From positions 1,781,852-1,845,851 of the forward strand of contig WNKI01000004.1 in the NCBI GenBank assembly GCA_015350385.1: a DNA stretch of 64,000 nucleotides. Direction: 5' to 3'. Below are positions 44,201-51,684 of this stretch, piece after piece. Made by a program: the position numbers and the translations under genes. Under the pieces are notes generated by a model that worked only from the letters and a program-made list of their open reading frames with translations, was not told where the DNA came from and did no database searches. The DNA comes from Aculops lycopersici (taxonomy: Eukaryota > Arthropoda > Arachnida > Trombidiformes > Eriophyidae). Position 1 is the stretch's first letter, and each line of letters begins with the position of its first letter.

Positions 44201-44469
44201 TTGCATCACTATTTGATGGATTAATGAGCTGGCTGCACAAACTTGGAATTATCCTTGCAGTTATTGCACTAATTGTGTTGCTAGGTATCATGGCACCTTT
44301 CATCCAAGTTTTGCTAATATTGTTTAAACTGATAGTCAAATTTACATGGGCTATAGGATCAAATTTCAGTGGCCTTTTATCAGACTGGAAATCAACCTTC
44401 CAGCATGTGGTAAAACAGACAAAAAAGGAAAGGAGGAATTGGAGAGACGAGTACAAAAGACTCGTTTAA
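38242..44469 (+). CDS. Gag-Pol-Env-like polyprotein of copia element 1
   Basis: One frame of 2075 codons from ATG 38242, interrupted only by the N gap (41880-42620, about 247 unknown codons). Order, numbered from this Met: copia Gag domain (1-210); zinc knuckle C-x2-C-x4-H-x4-C from Cys217; protease DSGAS (Asp276); HHCC integrase start (WHKRFAHASI) and D,D35E integrase core (Asp468, Asp531, Glu567); reverse transcriptase with YVDD at 991-994; RNase H (YSDADY near 1154). After the gap, the RNase H end (ADFLTKAL) runs without a stop into about 580 residues of envelope-like protein: an apolar stretch (about 1494-1510), furin-like RPKR at 1606-1609, an apolar segment after it, helices, Cys pairs with N-glycosylation sites, and a membrane anchor from about 2002. 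The envelope-like call is from architecture, not from a database hit. Confidence 0.85.
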   Translation: METRFDKLNSRNYSSWSVVMTSLLKARGLWDFCVDENADIKTENVQKIEETKHLLYTSMDPDQINATGSCVTAHDLWVKIKENNEGAEIDMRNNALSDFLSIHFHKSESIVQFCGRFEQLLSRLTATGYVVDDKLKLYAFRNSLPDKYKDQIYTFTTANKDGKFQSLLTHLKVKFHQDQSDKSEDGVALYGNYRQNIRNSNNPRKADNNDARQKVFCTFCKFEGHTYKTCNKLKQKKAHPQNNDKRNDKRNYNNHNVAFVATKNKCNLDNMAWVIDSGASSHMTPKLNLLRDYQKFEKPKQIYLANGDLTEAIGEGNFYFEAEETSGFLSNVLFAPSMTENLFSVIKAIQLGHQVLFNEQNVVFLKDGKKTLKGLKQNGLFTLNLVPSTNKESAFIGASEEEWHKRFAHASIESIRELRRKDAVLGLEIADKKQTQCLDCAAGKICRSSHHSRSTIRGDADTIVLHIDTCGPISTTSLGGARYFVLAIDEYSSFKYISFISSKSDVSNAVKEIINKAELESRKKVKAIQTDNGSEYINQNLKTFTESRGIVHFRSTPYSPEQNGKVERGNRTIIEGVRTLLNDSKLPESLWAEAANFTVYATNRLMPKGNVKTRHELFLGEKPYVGHMMAFGQTVVTRIPSQHRNSKFSPKAKTCRFVGYTDRINTFRLFNEQDSKLFISCDVIPVSNPATSTQQMADTDAVIFITSKPSLTDGDSLKTSDEVKDNNDQEVINDLEKTIASLNQLDEPEQPQSPRISDFDETSVTEPAKVIKPPVKFTIHCSPHKALVATTSFTLCDEPRSYREALASEDWPRWDKAIQEELNALNKNKTWTLIPRPKEARTIKNKWVFKIKTNSKGDFERFKARLVAKGFSQIENIDYKQTYAPVASLTTVRLLLCIACQNDLDLLQFDIKTAFLNGDLEEEILMEYPEGISNPNNLVCKMQKSIYGLKQAPYMWNKKFDHYLKSFKLQPSSIDSCLYVNDDISIIVAIYVDDGIVASKDKSTLERLVNHLKSAFEVTILDCKSFLGFRIERNRKDKTLFLHQRHYTEKTLKRFGMIDCNPAATPEEVGGSTKIDSCESLSPEFPFKEMVGSLLYLVTGTRPDIAHAVSLASRTSRPTIEHKNKLKRILRYLKGTSDYGICFRWEKNPQLHGYSDADYAMDNVTRRSTTGFCITFGNAPISWKCQRQGIVTLSSTEAEYVAGCDLVKELIPXXXXXXXXXXXXXXXXXXXXXXXXXXXXXXXXXXXXXXXXXXXXXXXXXXXXXXXXXXXXXXXXXXXXXXXXXXXXXXXXXXXXXXXXXXXXXXXXXXXXXXXXXXXXXXXXXXXXXXXXXXXXXXXXXXXXXXXXXXXXXXXXXXXXXXXXXXXXXXXXXXXXXXXXXXXXXXXXXXXXXXXXXXXXXXXXXXXXXXXXXXXXXXXXXXXXXXXXXXXXXXXXXXXXXXXXXXXXXXXXXXXXXXXXVAKKNITIEHIKGSEQKADFLTKALHKTKFINNRNQLLLSLLTLSIINLASSEYLKISSPISYQTTKYQLFTGDKRIFMRLLFINSCESLFKNLTGDPETDGILKNDCDETYILKTLRKPTKCVEVSQENNPNLSGIITNKLGLSRPKRIVELVTSTFLVGSIFGIFNGKSNSETNSKNIDMIADIERRELELANKTSDFLNEIRNTTHTLNDWTLSVNNKLAKIEHKTINKDKIASLINLYQHTFNEYNSLLKDISNELLNNHVPSSLRFLDSETLWDEPAAEWSSVLNCTFHEKSKDVSMNLEFNMPIRDNDIKIMIAKPISFYNVTTNNNGQQIICWMTYKGPRYLIYNTTNECLSEVIDSKTDNGAVRAQTCAGKEDEMEEQVNLWRKEYCLKPNQLSADKRKIQVVENYGKHIIYCYLHNITIDETTMACPDYPFELDSRKTYRIANIDHLGEEHSIRSVKDTDEKISRIILSRMKIETVSAKALNLSLFDDTYSKYISTLSLLPKDIKLYQPQQSTISGFFASLFDGLMSWLHKLGIILAVIALIVLLGIMAPFIQVLLILFKLIVKFTWAIGSNFSGLLSDWKSTFQHVVKQTKKERRNWRDEYKRLV
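41880..42620. other. Assembly gap (741 N) in copia element 1
   Basis: 741 undetermined bases in the RNase H region. The length is a multiple of three, so both sides stay in one frame, but an estimated gap size could make this coincidental. The flanking sequences are RNase H on both sides, which need only about 100 residues between them, so most of the 247 codons may be over-estimated or may hold extra sequence. Confidence 0.98.
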
Positions 44470-44578
44470 ATAATTAAATATATATAAACAAAATAAAAAC
44501 TGAAAAATTATCAAAAAAAAATGTAACAAATAAAAATAATAAAAATAACCAAAGCGGTGCTATCCGCGTAGGTGGGAG

Positions 44579-44720
44579 TGTTGGGCAGTAGCACTGCTCC
44601 ACTGTTCCAGTTTACGCGCAAGCACAGCTCGGACGCACAGACCGACTATAAAATCGGCTGTGCTGCCCGAAAAGCATACAGTTGCACCAAAACACTCGTC
44701 TCCGTCTACGTTTACTAAAA
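44579..44720 (+). repeat. 3' LTR of copia element 1
   Basis: 142 bases matching the 5' LTR with one visible difference. It is preceded by the polypurine tract AGGTGGGAG (44570-44578) and followed by the GAATT target duplication (44721-44725). Confidence 0.93.
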
Positions 44721-45474
44721 GAATTACAACGTTCAAAGTTCGACACAAATGCCCTGTGCTTAGGGATGGGAGCTGCGGACTGGATGGGGGAAAAATTAAG
44801 TCGGAGCTGCTAGTCCGGGGGAAAAAAGCTGCAGTCCGTTTGGGGGTCTCACCCAGTCCGTGCAGTCCGTCTTTTTCAGTCCGCAACGAGGACTGGCAGC
44901 ACACAGTCGAACTGGACTGTGCTGTTTGGGCAAATCGGCCCGCTCTTCCCGGCACGCCCACCTGCCAGACAGAACAACAGAAACCGCTTACATGCTGTTA
45001 GTCAACCTGAGCTGATTTGGTCAGTGGAACAACGAAGCTAACTCCAAGTTAACTAGCTTCCACAAGCTTGTGCTCTTAACTTCGAGTTAACTCTGAATCG
45101 AGTGAAAAAACGTGTTTTTAGTCTTCAAAATAATCATTTGTGCATCACAATTTTATCGTAGTTTTCAATCAAGTTCCCTCTCCAATTCATCAAATTTTAG
45201 CCCAAAATCATCTATCTAATTCACCAGTCGAACCAAGAATTATTCATCTTTATTAAATACACCCAAAACCCAATTTTTGAACCCAAATTGAACCCAATTC
45301 ACCTTCAGTTTCATTCCCAACCCACATCCTACTCCATTCTATAGTTAACTGTTAACTTCGGGCTCGGGCAACGTATGCCACGCCTTTTTAGGGTGTCGGT
45401 AAAAAAGTGAATTTGGCAGTCGCGACTGAGCGGACTGGCACCCCAAAATCCAGTCCGGACTGCGGACTGCAACT

Positions 45475-45814
45475 TGTTGAGAAGTGAACAGTTGAACGAT
45501 TATTTTGTAACTGACGACTTTCTACGTCGACGTCCTTTATTTATATACTGGTGTTCGCTTCTACGTACAGCGGCTCTCCGCATCGCGTAGCAGCGTGGCG
45601 CGCGTCGTACAGTGAGCGCGTCGCGCAATGAGCGCGTCGTACAGTGAGCGCTTCCGGTGAGCGCGTCGCTCGCACAAGTGGCGCGTGAAATTTGAATTCT
45701 GTGCGGTCACTCGCTGCAGTGCAGCGTGCATCGTACATCTTCGGTGTGTGCGTCTTGCATCCTCGGTGCGTGCATCTTGCACCATTGGTGCGTGTGCTTT
45801 AGTATATTCCAACA
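45475..45814 (-). repeat. 3' LTR of copia element 2
   Basis: 340 bases, 16 longer than the other LTR. The extra length is one additional degenerate GCGCGTCG...ATGA unit in a short array of GAGCGCGTCGTACAGT-like repeats around 45600-45665. Otherwise the copies look identical by eye. Confidence 0.93.
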
Positions 45815-45823
45815 TTCCCCCCT
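45815..45823 (-). other. Polypurine tract of copia element 2
   Basis: Read on the minus strand, AGGGGGGAA directly precedes the 3' LTR. The stop codon of the main frame (45824-45822) overlaps its first bases, so coding and replication signals share sequence. Confidence 0.8.
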
Positions 45824-48800
45824 ACTGAACACACGGATCAATGTATGTCCTTGGACAGGTTGGTGGAGGTCGCTGAGGTGGTTTCGGTCCTTTGTATTGT
45901 GACTTCCTGGAGTTAAAAATGTAAATTATTATAAGTATAAAGATCAAGGTGGTGAGTGATCCAATGGGCCATTTGTAGGTCTCAACTGTTTTGTAGCCGA
46001 TGTTGATTACATTGTTATCCTTTAGTTGTTGGTTTATCAATTTTAGTTCTCTCATGCTTTGCATAAGGTCATTAGGGTCAGGTTGAGTGAAGTTGTACTG
46101 GTCCTGGTGGATCTCTTCGATGAAAGGGTCCATTATCTTTCGGATCACAGTTATCCTTCGTCTTGGGGTGAACTTGATCTCCTGGTTTCCCGATATAAAT
46201 GCAGTGTCAACCGGAAGTTTAAATACTTCTGGTGGGCAATCGTATGTCCCATTTTTGAATGTAATGGTGTCCTTGTAACAATATATGTAATTGTATTGTG
46301 GGCTCGTGATAAAAGAATTAATTGGGAACATTTCGTCATGTTCGTCACATTTCCAATTGCTTAAGCGTTTGTCGACGGTATTGTTCTTGATACATTCATC
46401 GTAAAGGAATCTTCTAGTGGGAGATTGGATACTTAGTAGGCAATTGTTTGTTGTGTTGAATACAGCAAAGTCGTTTCCAGCATATCTCATGATGCATGGT
46501 TTGTCATTCTTGTATGACCAATGGTCAAAATTTCTAATCCTTATCACTTTTGATTCCGAAGAGGCTTTCTTTATAGTGAAGTGGAATTGAATTGTATCGT
46601 CTCGAGTTTTGATTATTGATCTCATTTCGGTATCGTCCTCGTTGACATCAAGAAGTTCTTCCATGCCGATTAGGCCTGCCATGTGGTTAGTGGCTAGCTT
46701 TCCTCGTTTAAATGCTGCTATTATGCCTCCTAATTGCTCACTGCGAGTTGCAATTGTGCTTTCCATGTGTGAAATGATTAGGCTGAGTTTTGGCATACTC
46801 TGTTGAAGTTTACGTAGTTCCATGGTATTTTGGGTTACTTGTTTGGATAGTTTCGTGATTGCGTCTGTGATGACATCATTAAAATGCGTTGTGATGTTAA
46901 AGTTTTTAGAGAAATCCTCGATTCTTTCTTCGACGGATTTAAGGTGGGCTTGTATCTCCTGATATTTGACTGTCTCTTCATCCTTGTAGCCAAAGATAGA
47001 TAGTGTCGATTTTATCAGGTTGCTAGTACAGGCTCCTAGCATGAATGCCGATCCTCCGAGGGCTATATCGCCAATGAGTCCCCGTTTCTTCCTAATAGTG
47101 TTTGGTGCATGTAGGTGATCAATGTTCCTAATGAGTGGCAACCATCCCTTACTATAGTTCTTTTCACATTGTCCTATGACTGTCTGTTTGGTCTGTTCAT
47201 CAACTTTAAGTTCTTCCCATATATGATCTTCTGTGTCGTGAATGAAGGTGCAAGTGTCTATGAAGGTGAAGTCGATGGTGTAATCGGTGATTTCCTCCAG
47301 GATAAAGTTTCCTGTTGGTTCATAAACTATGGGATTGATACTATTGAATTTGTGTCCGTTGCTGATTGTTAAGAAGCAACATATTGTTGCCATGAGGAGG
47401 ACAATTTTTGACATGATTTTGTCTCTGTTGGGCACGAATGCTTGAGGTCCAAGTGGCTTTGTGAATATGTCAGCTGGTTGTTCCCTTCCGGGGATGAAGT
47501 CAACTTTGATTATCTTATTCTCGATTTGTTCTTTCGGATAATGGATTTGAGCGCCAAGGTGGCGTGTTCTCTTGGCTGCTTTTTCGTTTTCCGCAATCTT
47601 AATGGTGCTAGTGTTGTCACATTTGATTAAAACTGCTTCAGGTTTGATGATCTGTAGTTCGAGGCCAAGATTACGAAGCCAGACTGCTTCTTTGGTGGCT
47701 GTGCAGAGGCTGACAAATTCAGATTCGCAGGCAGATGTAACGGTTATTGATTGTCGCTTACTGTGCCAAGAGATTGGTCCTCCGGCGTAGTAGAAAATGT
47801 ATCCTGATGTGGACTTGAAGGTTTCTGTACAACCTGCAAAGTTTGCATCGCAAAAACCTGATATGGATCGGTCACCGTGTGGATGATAGGTGATGCCTAG
47901 ATCAATTGTTCCGTTAAGATATCGGAAGATGCGTTTGATTTTGGTCCAATCGGCTTTTGTTGGGTTGGCTGATGCTCTAGCTGCGACTGATGTGGCATGA
48001 GATATATCTGGTCGGGTAGTTACTGCTGCGTAATTTAGTGTTCCAACGGCTTCTCTGTATGGGCATCCAGAGTCGACGGGCTCTGAGTCTATTGTATCTG
48101 TTGTAGTTTCTGGTGATGCCATGCTATTTGCCGTGGTCATTCCAAATTTGTCCACTGATCGTTGGACGTAAGCTTTTTGATGGAGAGTGATAGATCCGTT
48201 GGGGTGGATAATGTATTGGAATCCCAAGAATATGTTTGTGTCAATTATCTTGATGTCAAAAGACTTGCGTAAGTCTGAGATGAGAGTTAGGGCAGTCTGT
48301 TTTGTGTCTGATATGATCAGAGCATCATCCACATAGATGGCAAGAATAATGAGAGGATTGGGCTTACGAAAGATGCAATCGTCGCTACGTAATTGAGTAA
48401 ATCCTAAGTCCTTCATGATGTTTGCAAATTTAGTGCTCCATTGTTTTGCTGCTTGCTTCAAGCCATAAAGGGATTTGTGTAGCTTAAAAACTTTGCTCTT
48501 GTCGGTGTTGTATCCTGGTGGTGGTTCCACATAAACATCCTCGTCTAAATCTCCGTGTAGGAAGGCGGTGCTTACATCAAATTGTGTAATCGATAATTTG
48601 TGTGCTGCGGCGTATGCAAATAAGAGGCGGATGGCTGATACATCGCAAACAGGCGAGTATGTTAGTTCATAATCCTTTCCTTTTTCTTGTGTGAATCCTC
48701 TCGCTACGAAACGGGCGCGGTATCTTATGATATCTCCTCCTGTTGTTCGTTTGATTGCTAGTACCCATCGGCTGGAGACAACATTGGCATTCTTTGGTCG

Positions 48801-51608
48801 ATCGACAAGTGAGATGACTTGGAGTCTCTCTAGAGCATCGAATTCTTCCAGCATAGCCTCTGTCCAGCGTTCGTGATCGGGTCGCTTCATTGCTTGTGCA
48901 AAAGTCTCTGGGTCCGGGGATTCTGTAGTTGCGTAATTGGCAGAGTGTTTTGTTGTTTTGCTTAAAAGACCAAAGAAGTCCTTGTAGCTGCGGCTGCTAT
49001 GGGTGCTGCTCTTAGGTTCTCCATTATTCAATTCATCAATGTTTGAGTAAATCCCTTCTTGCTCAAGTGCTGAGAGGAATGATTCGTTGTTATTGGTTTG
49101 TGGCGACATTGGTGTGGGTTTGAAGTGGATTAAGTTGGCTGGATCTACATTAGGAGTGTCGCTAAGTATAGGATCCGCTCGAGGTGTCGGGTTGATCGTG
49201 AATTGGGTCTTTCCGGTTTTCGATGGTTCTCTTATTGGGCTTATATTTGAGTAGATGCTTTCAACTTCGTCTGGTATCTCTTCAATGTTTTCATTAAGGA
49301 TTGGAATTGTTACCATCTCGTTGCCAGTATGTTGGTCTTCGCTTTGTGTTTGCATCATTCCATAAGAATCGAGGAAGTTAACATTGCAACTTATGATAAT
49401 TTTGTTGCAATTCGGGTCGAGAAAACGATAGGTATTGAAGGTGTCGGTATAGCCCATAAAGATAACTTTGCTTCCTTTCTCGTCAAATTTTGAGAGGTTG
49501 CTCGTCTTGAGAATTATGGCATGCTGTCCAAAGATGCGAAGGTTTTTCACATTTGGTTTCACTCCAAAATACATCTCGTAAGGTGTCATATCCTTGAGGC
49601 TGGCAAAAGATCTGTTGAGCACGTAGTTTGCGGTGTAGACTGCTTCGGGCCAGAAAGGCTTGGGAATTTTGTTAGCGTTGAGAAGGGTTCTCGCAATGTT
49701 TAGAGTAGTTTGGATTTCCCGCTCGATTGTCCCGTTTTGTTGTGCTGTGTATGTGGCAGAGTTATGGTGTGTGATTCCTTTCATAAGACAAAATTGTTTC
49801 ATGCTCTCGTTGACGAATTCGCTACCGTTATCGCTAATAATTTTTAAGAGTTTGTTGCCGGTCTCTAACTCAACCCTGTTAATTATGCGTATCAGTGTTT
49901 GTGGTATTAGTGATTTTGAAGCTAGGCAAGTGCTGAAGCGGAAACCGGAGAACTCGTCTTTGATTTGTAAAACGAACATGGAGCCATTGTATCCAACGGG
50001 GGATTTGATTGGTCCCATTGTGTCTACGTGTATCACTAGTCCTGGTTGCTGTGCCTTGGGCGACGTTCTGGTGGGGTGGCTTGCCTTTTTGCATTTGTTA
50101 ATCATGCAGTCTTCACAAATGATCTTGTTGCTTGATCCAATGTCTAAACCTGCGACAGCTTTAGAATTAGCCATTCTCTTGATTGTGTCCATTGATATAT
50201 GTCCAAAACGGCGATGCCAATCTTCTATCGTTGCTGCGTTGCACCTAATCATTGGTTCTCTTGTGTCTAGGACTTTTAGCTTGGCGATGTAGAGTCCTCC
50301 TTTGAGGTGCGCGACTAACATTATCTTTCCTTTGTGCATTACAATCAATTTTCCATTCTCTGTCATTGTTTTCATCCCAAGTCGATCAACTGTTGGGATG
50401 GAGAATAAATTAGATCCGAGTTTTGGGACCCACAGAGCCTCCATTGTACCGGAGTCAGTCGTTATCGTTCCGTATCCTATGGCTGGGGTTGAGTTCTTGT
50501 CTCCCATGTGGACAGGGACAGGTTTGGAGAACTCACAATAATTAGTTAGCCAGGAGCGGTGGCTTGTCATGTGTGCAGAGCATCCAGAGTCAGCGATCCA
50601 AGTAGATGTATTTAGCTCTTCGCTCGATGCTACAAATGAAAAGTGTTCTGTTGCGTCTGTTATATGAGGCGAGAATTGGTAGAATGGGCTGGGGTCGTGA
50701 TTGTCTGTTGATGCTATTTTGGCATGTTGGTCCATTGTTGTTGTGTTAGTGTTGCAGACTTTTGCATGTTGTTTTGGATCCTTGTCGGCTAGGGCGCGAC
50801 AATCACTGCTGTCATGCTTGTCAGTTTTATGGAAAGTACACCATTTCTTTGGGTTGTTCTTGTTGTTCGAGTTGTTTGGCTTGTTTTGTCGAGGTTTAGG
50901 TGGGTTAATGTGGCGGTGCTTGATAGGGCAGTTTCTTGGACACATTGGTCCTCGTTCGTTAGTTGATGCATAGAGTGCGTGGGGCTCGGTGGTCGAGAGA
51001 GTGTCCTTATAACTGTTGATGGCGGAAATGAGCTCGTTGAGGGTTGGCTCTGTTTCTCGCATCTGCCAGTTTCTTAGCCAGTCGTTAAATTCCTCTGGGA
51101 GTGCATGTTCGATTGCTCCTATTAGGGCGCTGTCATCGATGGCTACCTTTCGTGATTTCATCGTCGCGTAAACGCATTGGAGGTCGCTAATGCCTTGGCT
51201 GACTTCGGATACTGAAGGTATCTTAGTGGTCCAAAGTTTGATCCATAGATTATTCACTGCCCGTTTTGATTTTACCTCATAGATATTTGTTAGTGTTGTC
51301 CATATCTCATGGGCAGTTGTGCAATGAGTGATTCGATTGCGATGATGTTTGTCTATAGATAGGACGAGAAAGGTCTTCGCCGATTTGCTCTTCCTGTCGT
51401 GCTCGAGGTTCACAGAGGATGGTGCTGACGGTGCTGAATGCCCTGTTATATCTTCTTGTTTGTGTGATATTGATAGGGTGCTTGGGTAGAAGACGTATCT
51501 CTCTAGATTGTGTTGTTCAATTATGCTGGTCACGACAAATTTCCAATCATTGAAATTCTTGTCCGTGAGAACGGCGTCGCGAGGTATCTCAAGTCGGTCA
51601 ATCGACAT
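45822..51608 (-). CDS. Gag-Pol-Env-like polyprotein of copia element 2
   Basis: 1928 residues in one uninterrupted frame starting MSIDRLEIP. Order: copia Gag (1-250); knuckle C257-x2-H260-x4-H265-x4-C270, with His in place of the second Cys; protease DSGCS (Asp340); HHCC (WHRRFGHISM...CEDC) and D,D35E integrase (Asp529, Asp593, Glu629); RT with YVDD at 1092-1095; RNase H (FCDANFAG, Asp1254; KCDNTSTI) ending ADIFTKPL. The frame then continues into a 530-residue envelope-like part: Met1399 heads a signal-peptide-like segment (IVLLMATICCFLTIS), furin-like RKKR at 1506-1509 is followed by a Gly/Ala-rich apolar segment, then a long helical region (about 1540-1650), NTTNNCL and YIYCY motifs with several Cys and glycosylation sites, a membrane anchor (1880-1899) and a Pro-rich tail. 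No stop or frameshift separates Pol from the envelope-like part. Confidence 0.92.
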   Translation of the reverse strand: MSIDRLEIPRDAVLTDKNFNDWKFVVTSIIEQHNLERYVFYPSTLSISHKQEDITGHSAPSAPSSVNLEHDRKSKSAKTFLVLSIDKHHRNRITHCTTAHEIWTTLTNIYEVKSKRAVNNLWIKLWTTKIPSVSEVSQGISDLQCVYATMKSRKVAIDDSALIGAIEHALPEEFNDWLRNWQMRETEPTLNELISAINSYKDTLSTTEPHALYASTNERGPMCPRNCPIKHRHINPPKPRQNKPNNSNNKNNPKKWCTFHKTDKHDSSDCRALADKDPKQHAKVCNTNTTTMDQHAKIASTDNHDPSPFYQFSPHITDATEHFSFVASSEELNTSTWIADSGCSAHMTSHRSWLTNYCEFSKPVPVHMGDKNSTPAIGYGTITTDSGTMEALWVPKLGSNLFSIPTVDRLGMKTMTENGKLIVMHKGKIMLVAHLKGGLYIAKLKVLDTREPMIRCNAATIEDWHRRFGHISMDTIKRMANSKAVAGLDIGSSNKIICEDCMINKCKKASHPTRTSPKAQQPGLVIHVDTMGPIKSPVGYNGSMFVLQIKDEFSGFRFSTCLASKSLIPQTLIRIINRVELETGNKLLKIISDNGSEFVNESMKQFCLMKGITHHNSATYTAQQNGTIEREIQTTLNIARTLLNANKIPKPFWPEAVYTANYVLNRSFASLKDMTPYEMYFGVKPNVKNLRIFGQHAIILKTSNLSKFDEKGSKVIFMGYTDTFNTYRFLDPNCNKIIISCNVNFLDSYGMMQTQSEDQHTGNEMVTIPILNENIEEIPDEVESIYSNISPIREPSKTGKTQFTINPTPRADPILSDTPNVDPANLIHFKPTPMSPQTNNNESFLSALEQEGIYSNIDELNNGEPKSSTHSSRSYKDFFGLLSKTTKHSANYATTESPDPETFAQAMKRPDHERWTEAMLEEFDALERLQVISLVDRPKNANVVSSRWVLAIKRTTGGDIIRYRARFVARGFTQEKGKDYELTYSPVCDVSAIRLLFAYAAAHKLSITQFDVSTAFLHGDLDEDVYVEPPPGYNTDKSKVFKLHKSLYGLKQAAKQWSTKFANIMKDLGFTQLRSDDCIFRKPNPLIILAIYVDDALIISDTKQTALTLISDLRKSFDIKIIDTNIFLGFQYIIHPNGSITLHQKAYVQRSVDKFGMTTANSMASPETTTDTIDSEPVDSGCPYREAVGTLNYAAVTTRPDISHATSVAARASANPTKADWTKIKRIFRYLNGTIDLGITYHPHGDRSISGFCDANFAGCTETFKSTSGYIFYYAGGPISWHSKRQSITVTSACESEFVSLCTATKEAVWLRNLGLELQIIKPEAVLIKCDNTSTIKIAENEKAAKRTRHLGAQIHYPKEQIENKIIKVDFIPGREQPADIFTKPLGPQAFVPNRDKIMSKIVLLMATICCFLTISNGHKFNSINPIVYEPTGNFILEEITDYTIDFTFIDTCTFIHDTEDHIWEELKVDEQTKQTVIGQCEKNYSKGWLPLIRNIDHLHAPNTIRKKRGLIGDIALGGSAFMLGACTSNLIKSTLSIFGYKDEETVKYQEIQAHLKSVEERIEDFSKNFNITTHFNDVITDAITKLSKQVTQNTMELRKLQQSMPKLSLIISHMESTIATRSEQLGGIIAAFKRGKLATNHMAGLIGMEELLDVNEDDTEMRSIIKTRDDTIQFHFTIKKASSESKVIRIRNFDHWSYKNDKPCIMRYAGNDFAVFNTTNNCLLSIQSPTRRFLYDECIKNNTVDKRLSNWKCDEHDEMFPINSFITSPQYNYIYCYKDTITFKNGTYDCPPEVFKLPVDTAFISGNQEIKFTPRRRITVIRKIMDPFIEEIHQDQYNFTQPDPNDLMQSMRELKLINQQLKDNNVINIGYKTVETYKWPIGSLTTLIFILIIIYIFNSRKSQYKGPKPPQRPPPTCPRTYIDPCVQ

Positions 51609-51684
51609 ATTGATGTTATAATTAATTTGTTGTTGAGGATCTTGAGTTCTTAATGATATTAATGATAGTTGGGTGTGTTATTGG

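Larger units (their letters stand above)
37794..44720 (+). mobile_element. Copia-type LTR retrotransposon 1 with envelope-like domain
   Basis: A complete 6.9-kb element including a 741-base N gap. LTRs lie at 37794-37935 and 44579-44720 (142 bp each, one mismatch seen), with a GAATT target duplication at 37789-37793 and 44721-44725. A primer-binding site abuts the 5' LTR, and a purine tract (AGGTGGGAG) ends directly at the 3' LTR. It carries one long frame encoding Gag-Pol in the copia order (integrase before RT) plus an envelope-like part. Near-identical LTRs and an open frame point to recent insertion, and it may still be active. Confidence 0.95.

Noticed and set aside
49660..50292. 210-residue frame on the plus strand inside copia element 2
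   Set aside because: Antisense shadow of the integrase region of an intact retrotransposon frame; no domain of its own.
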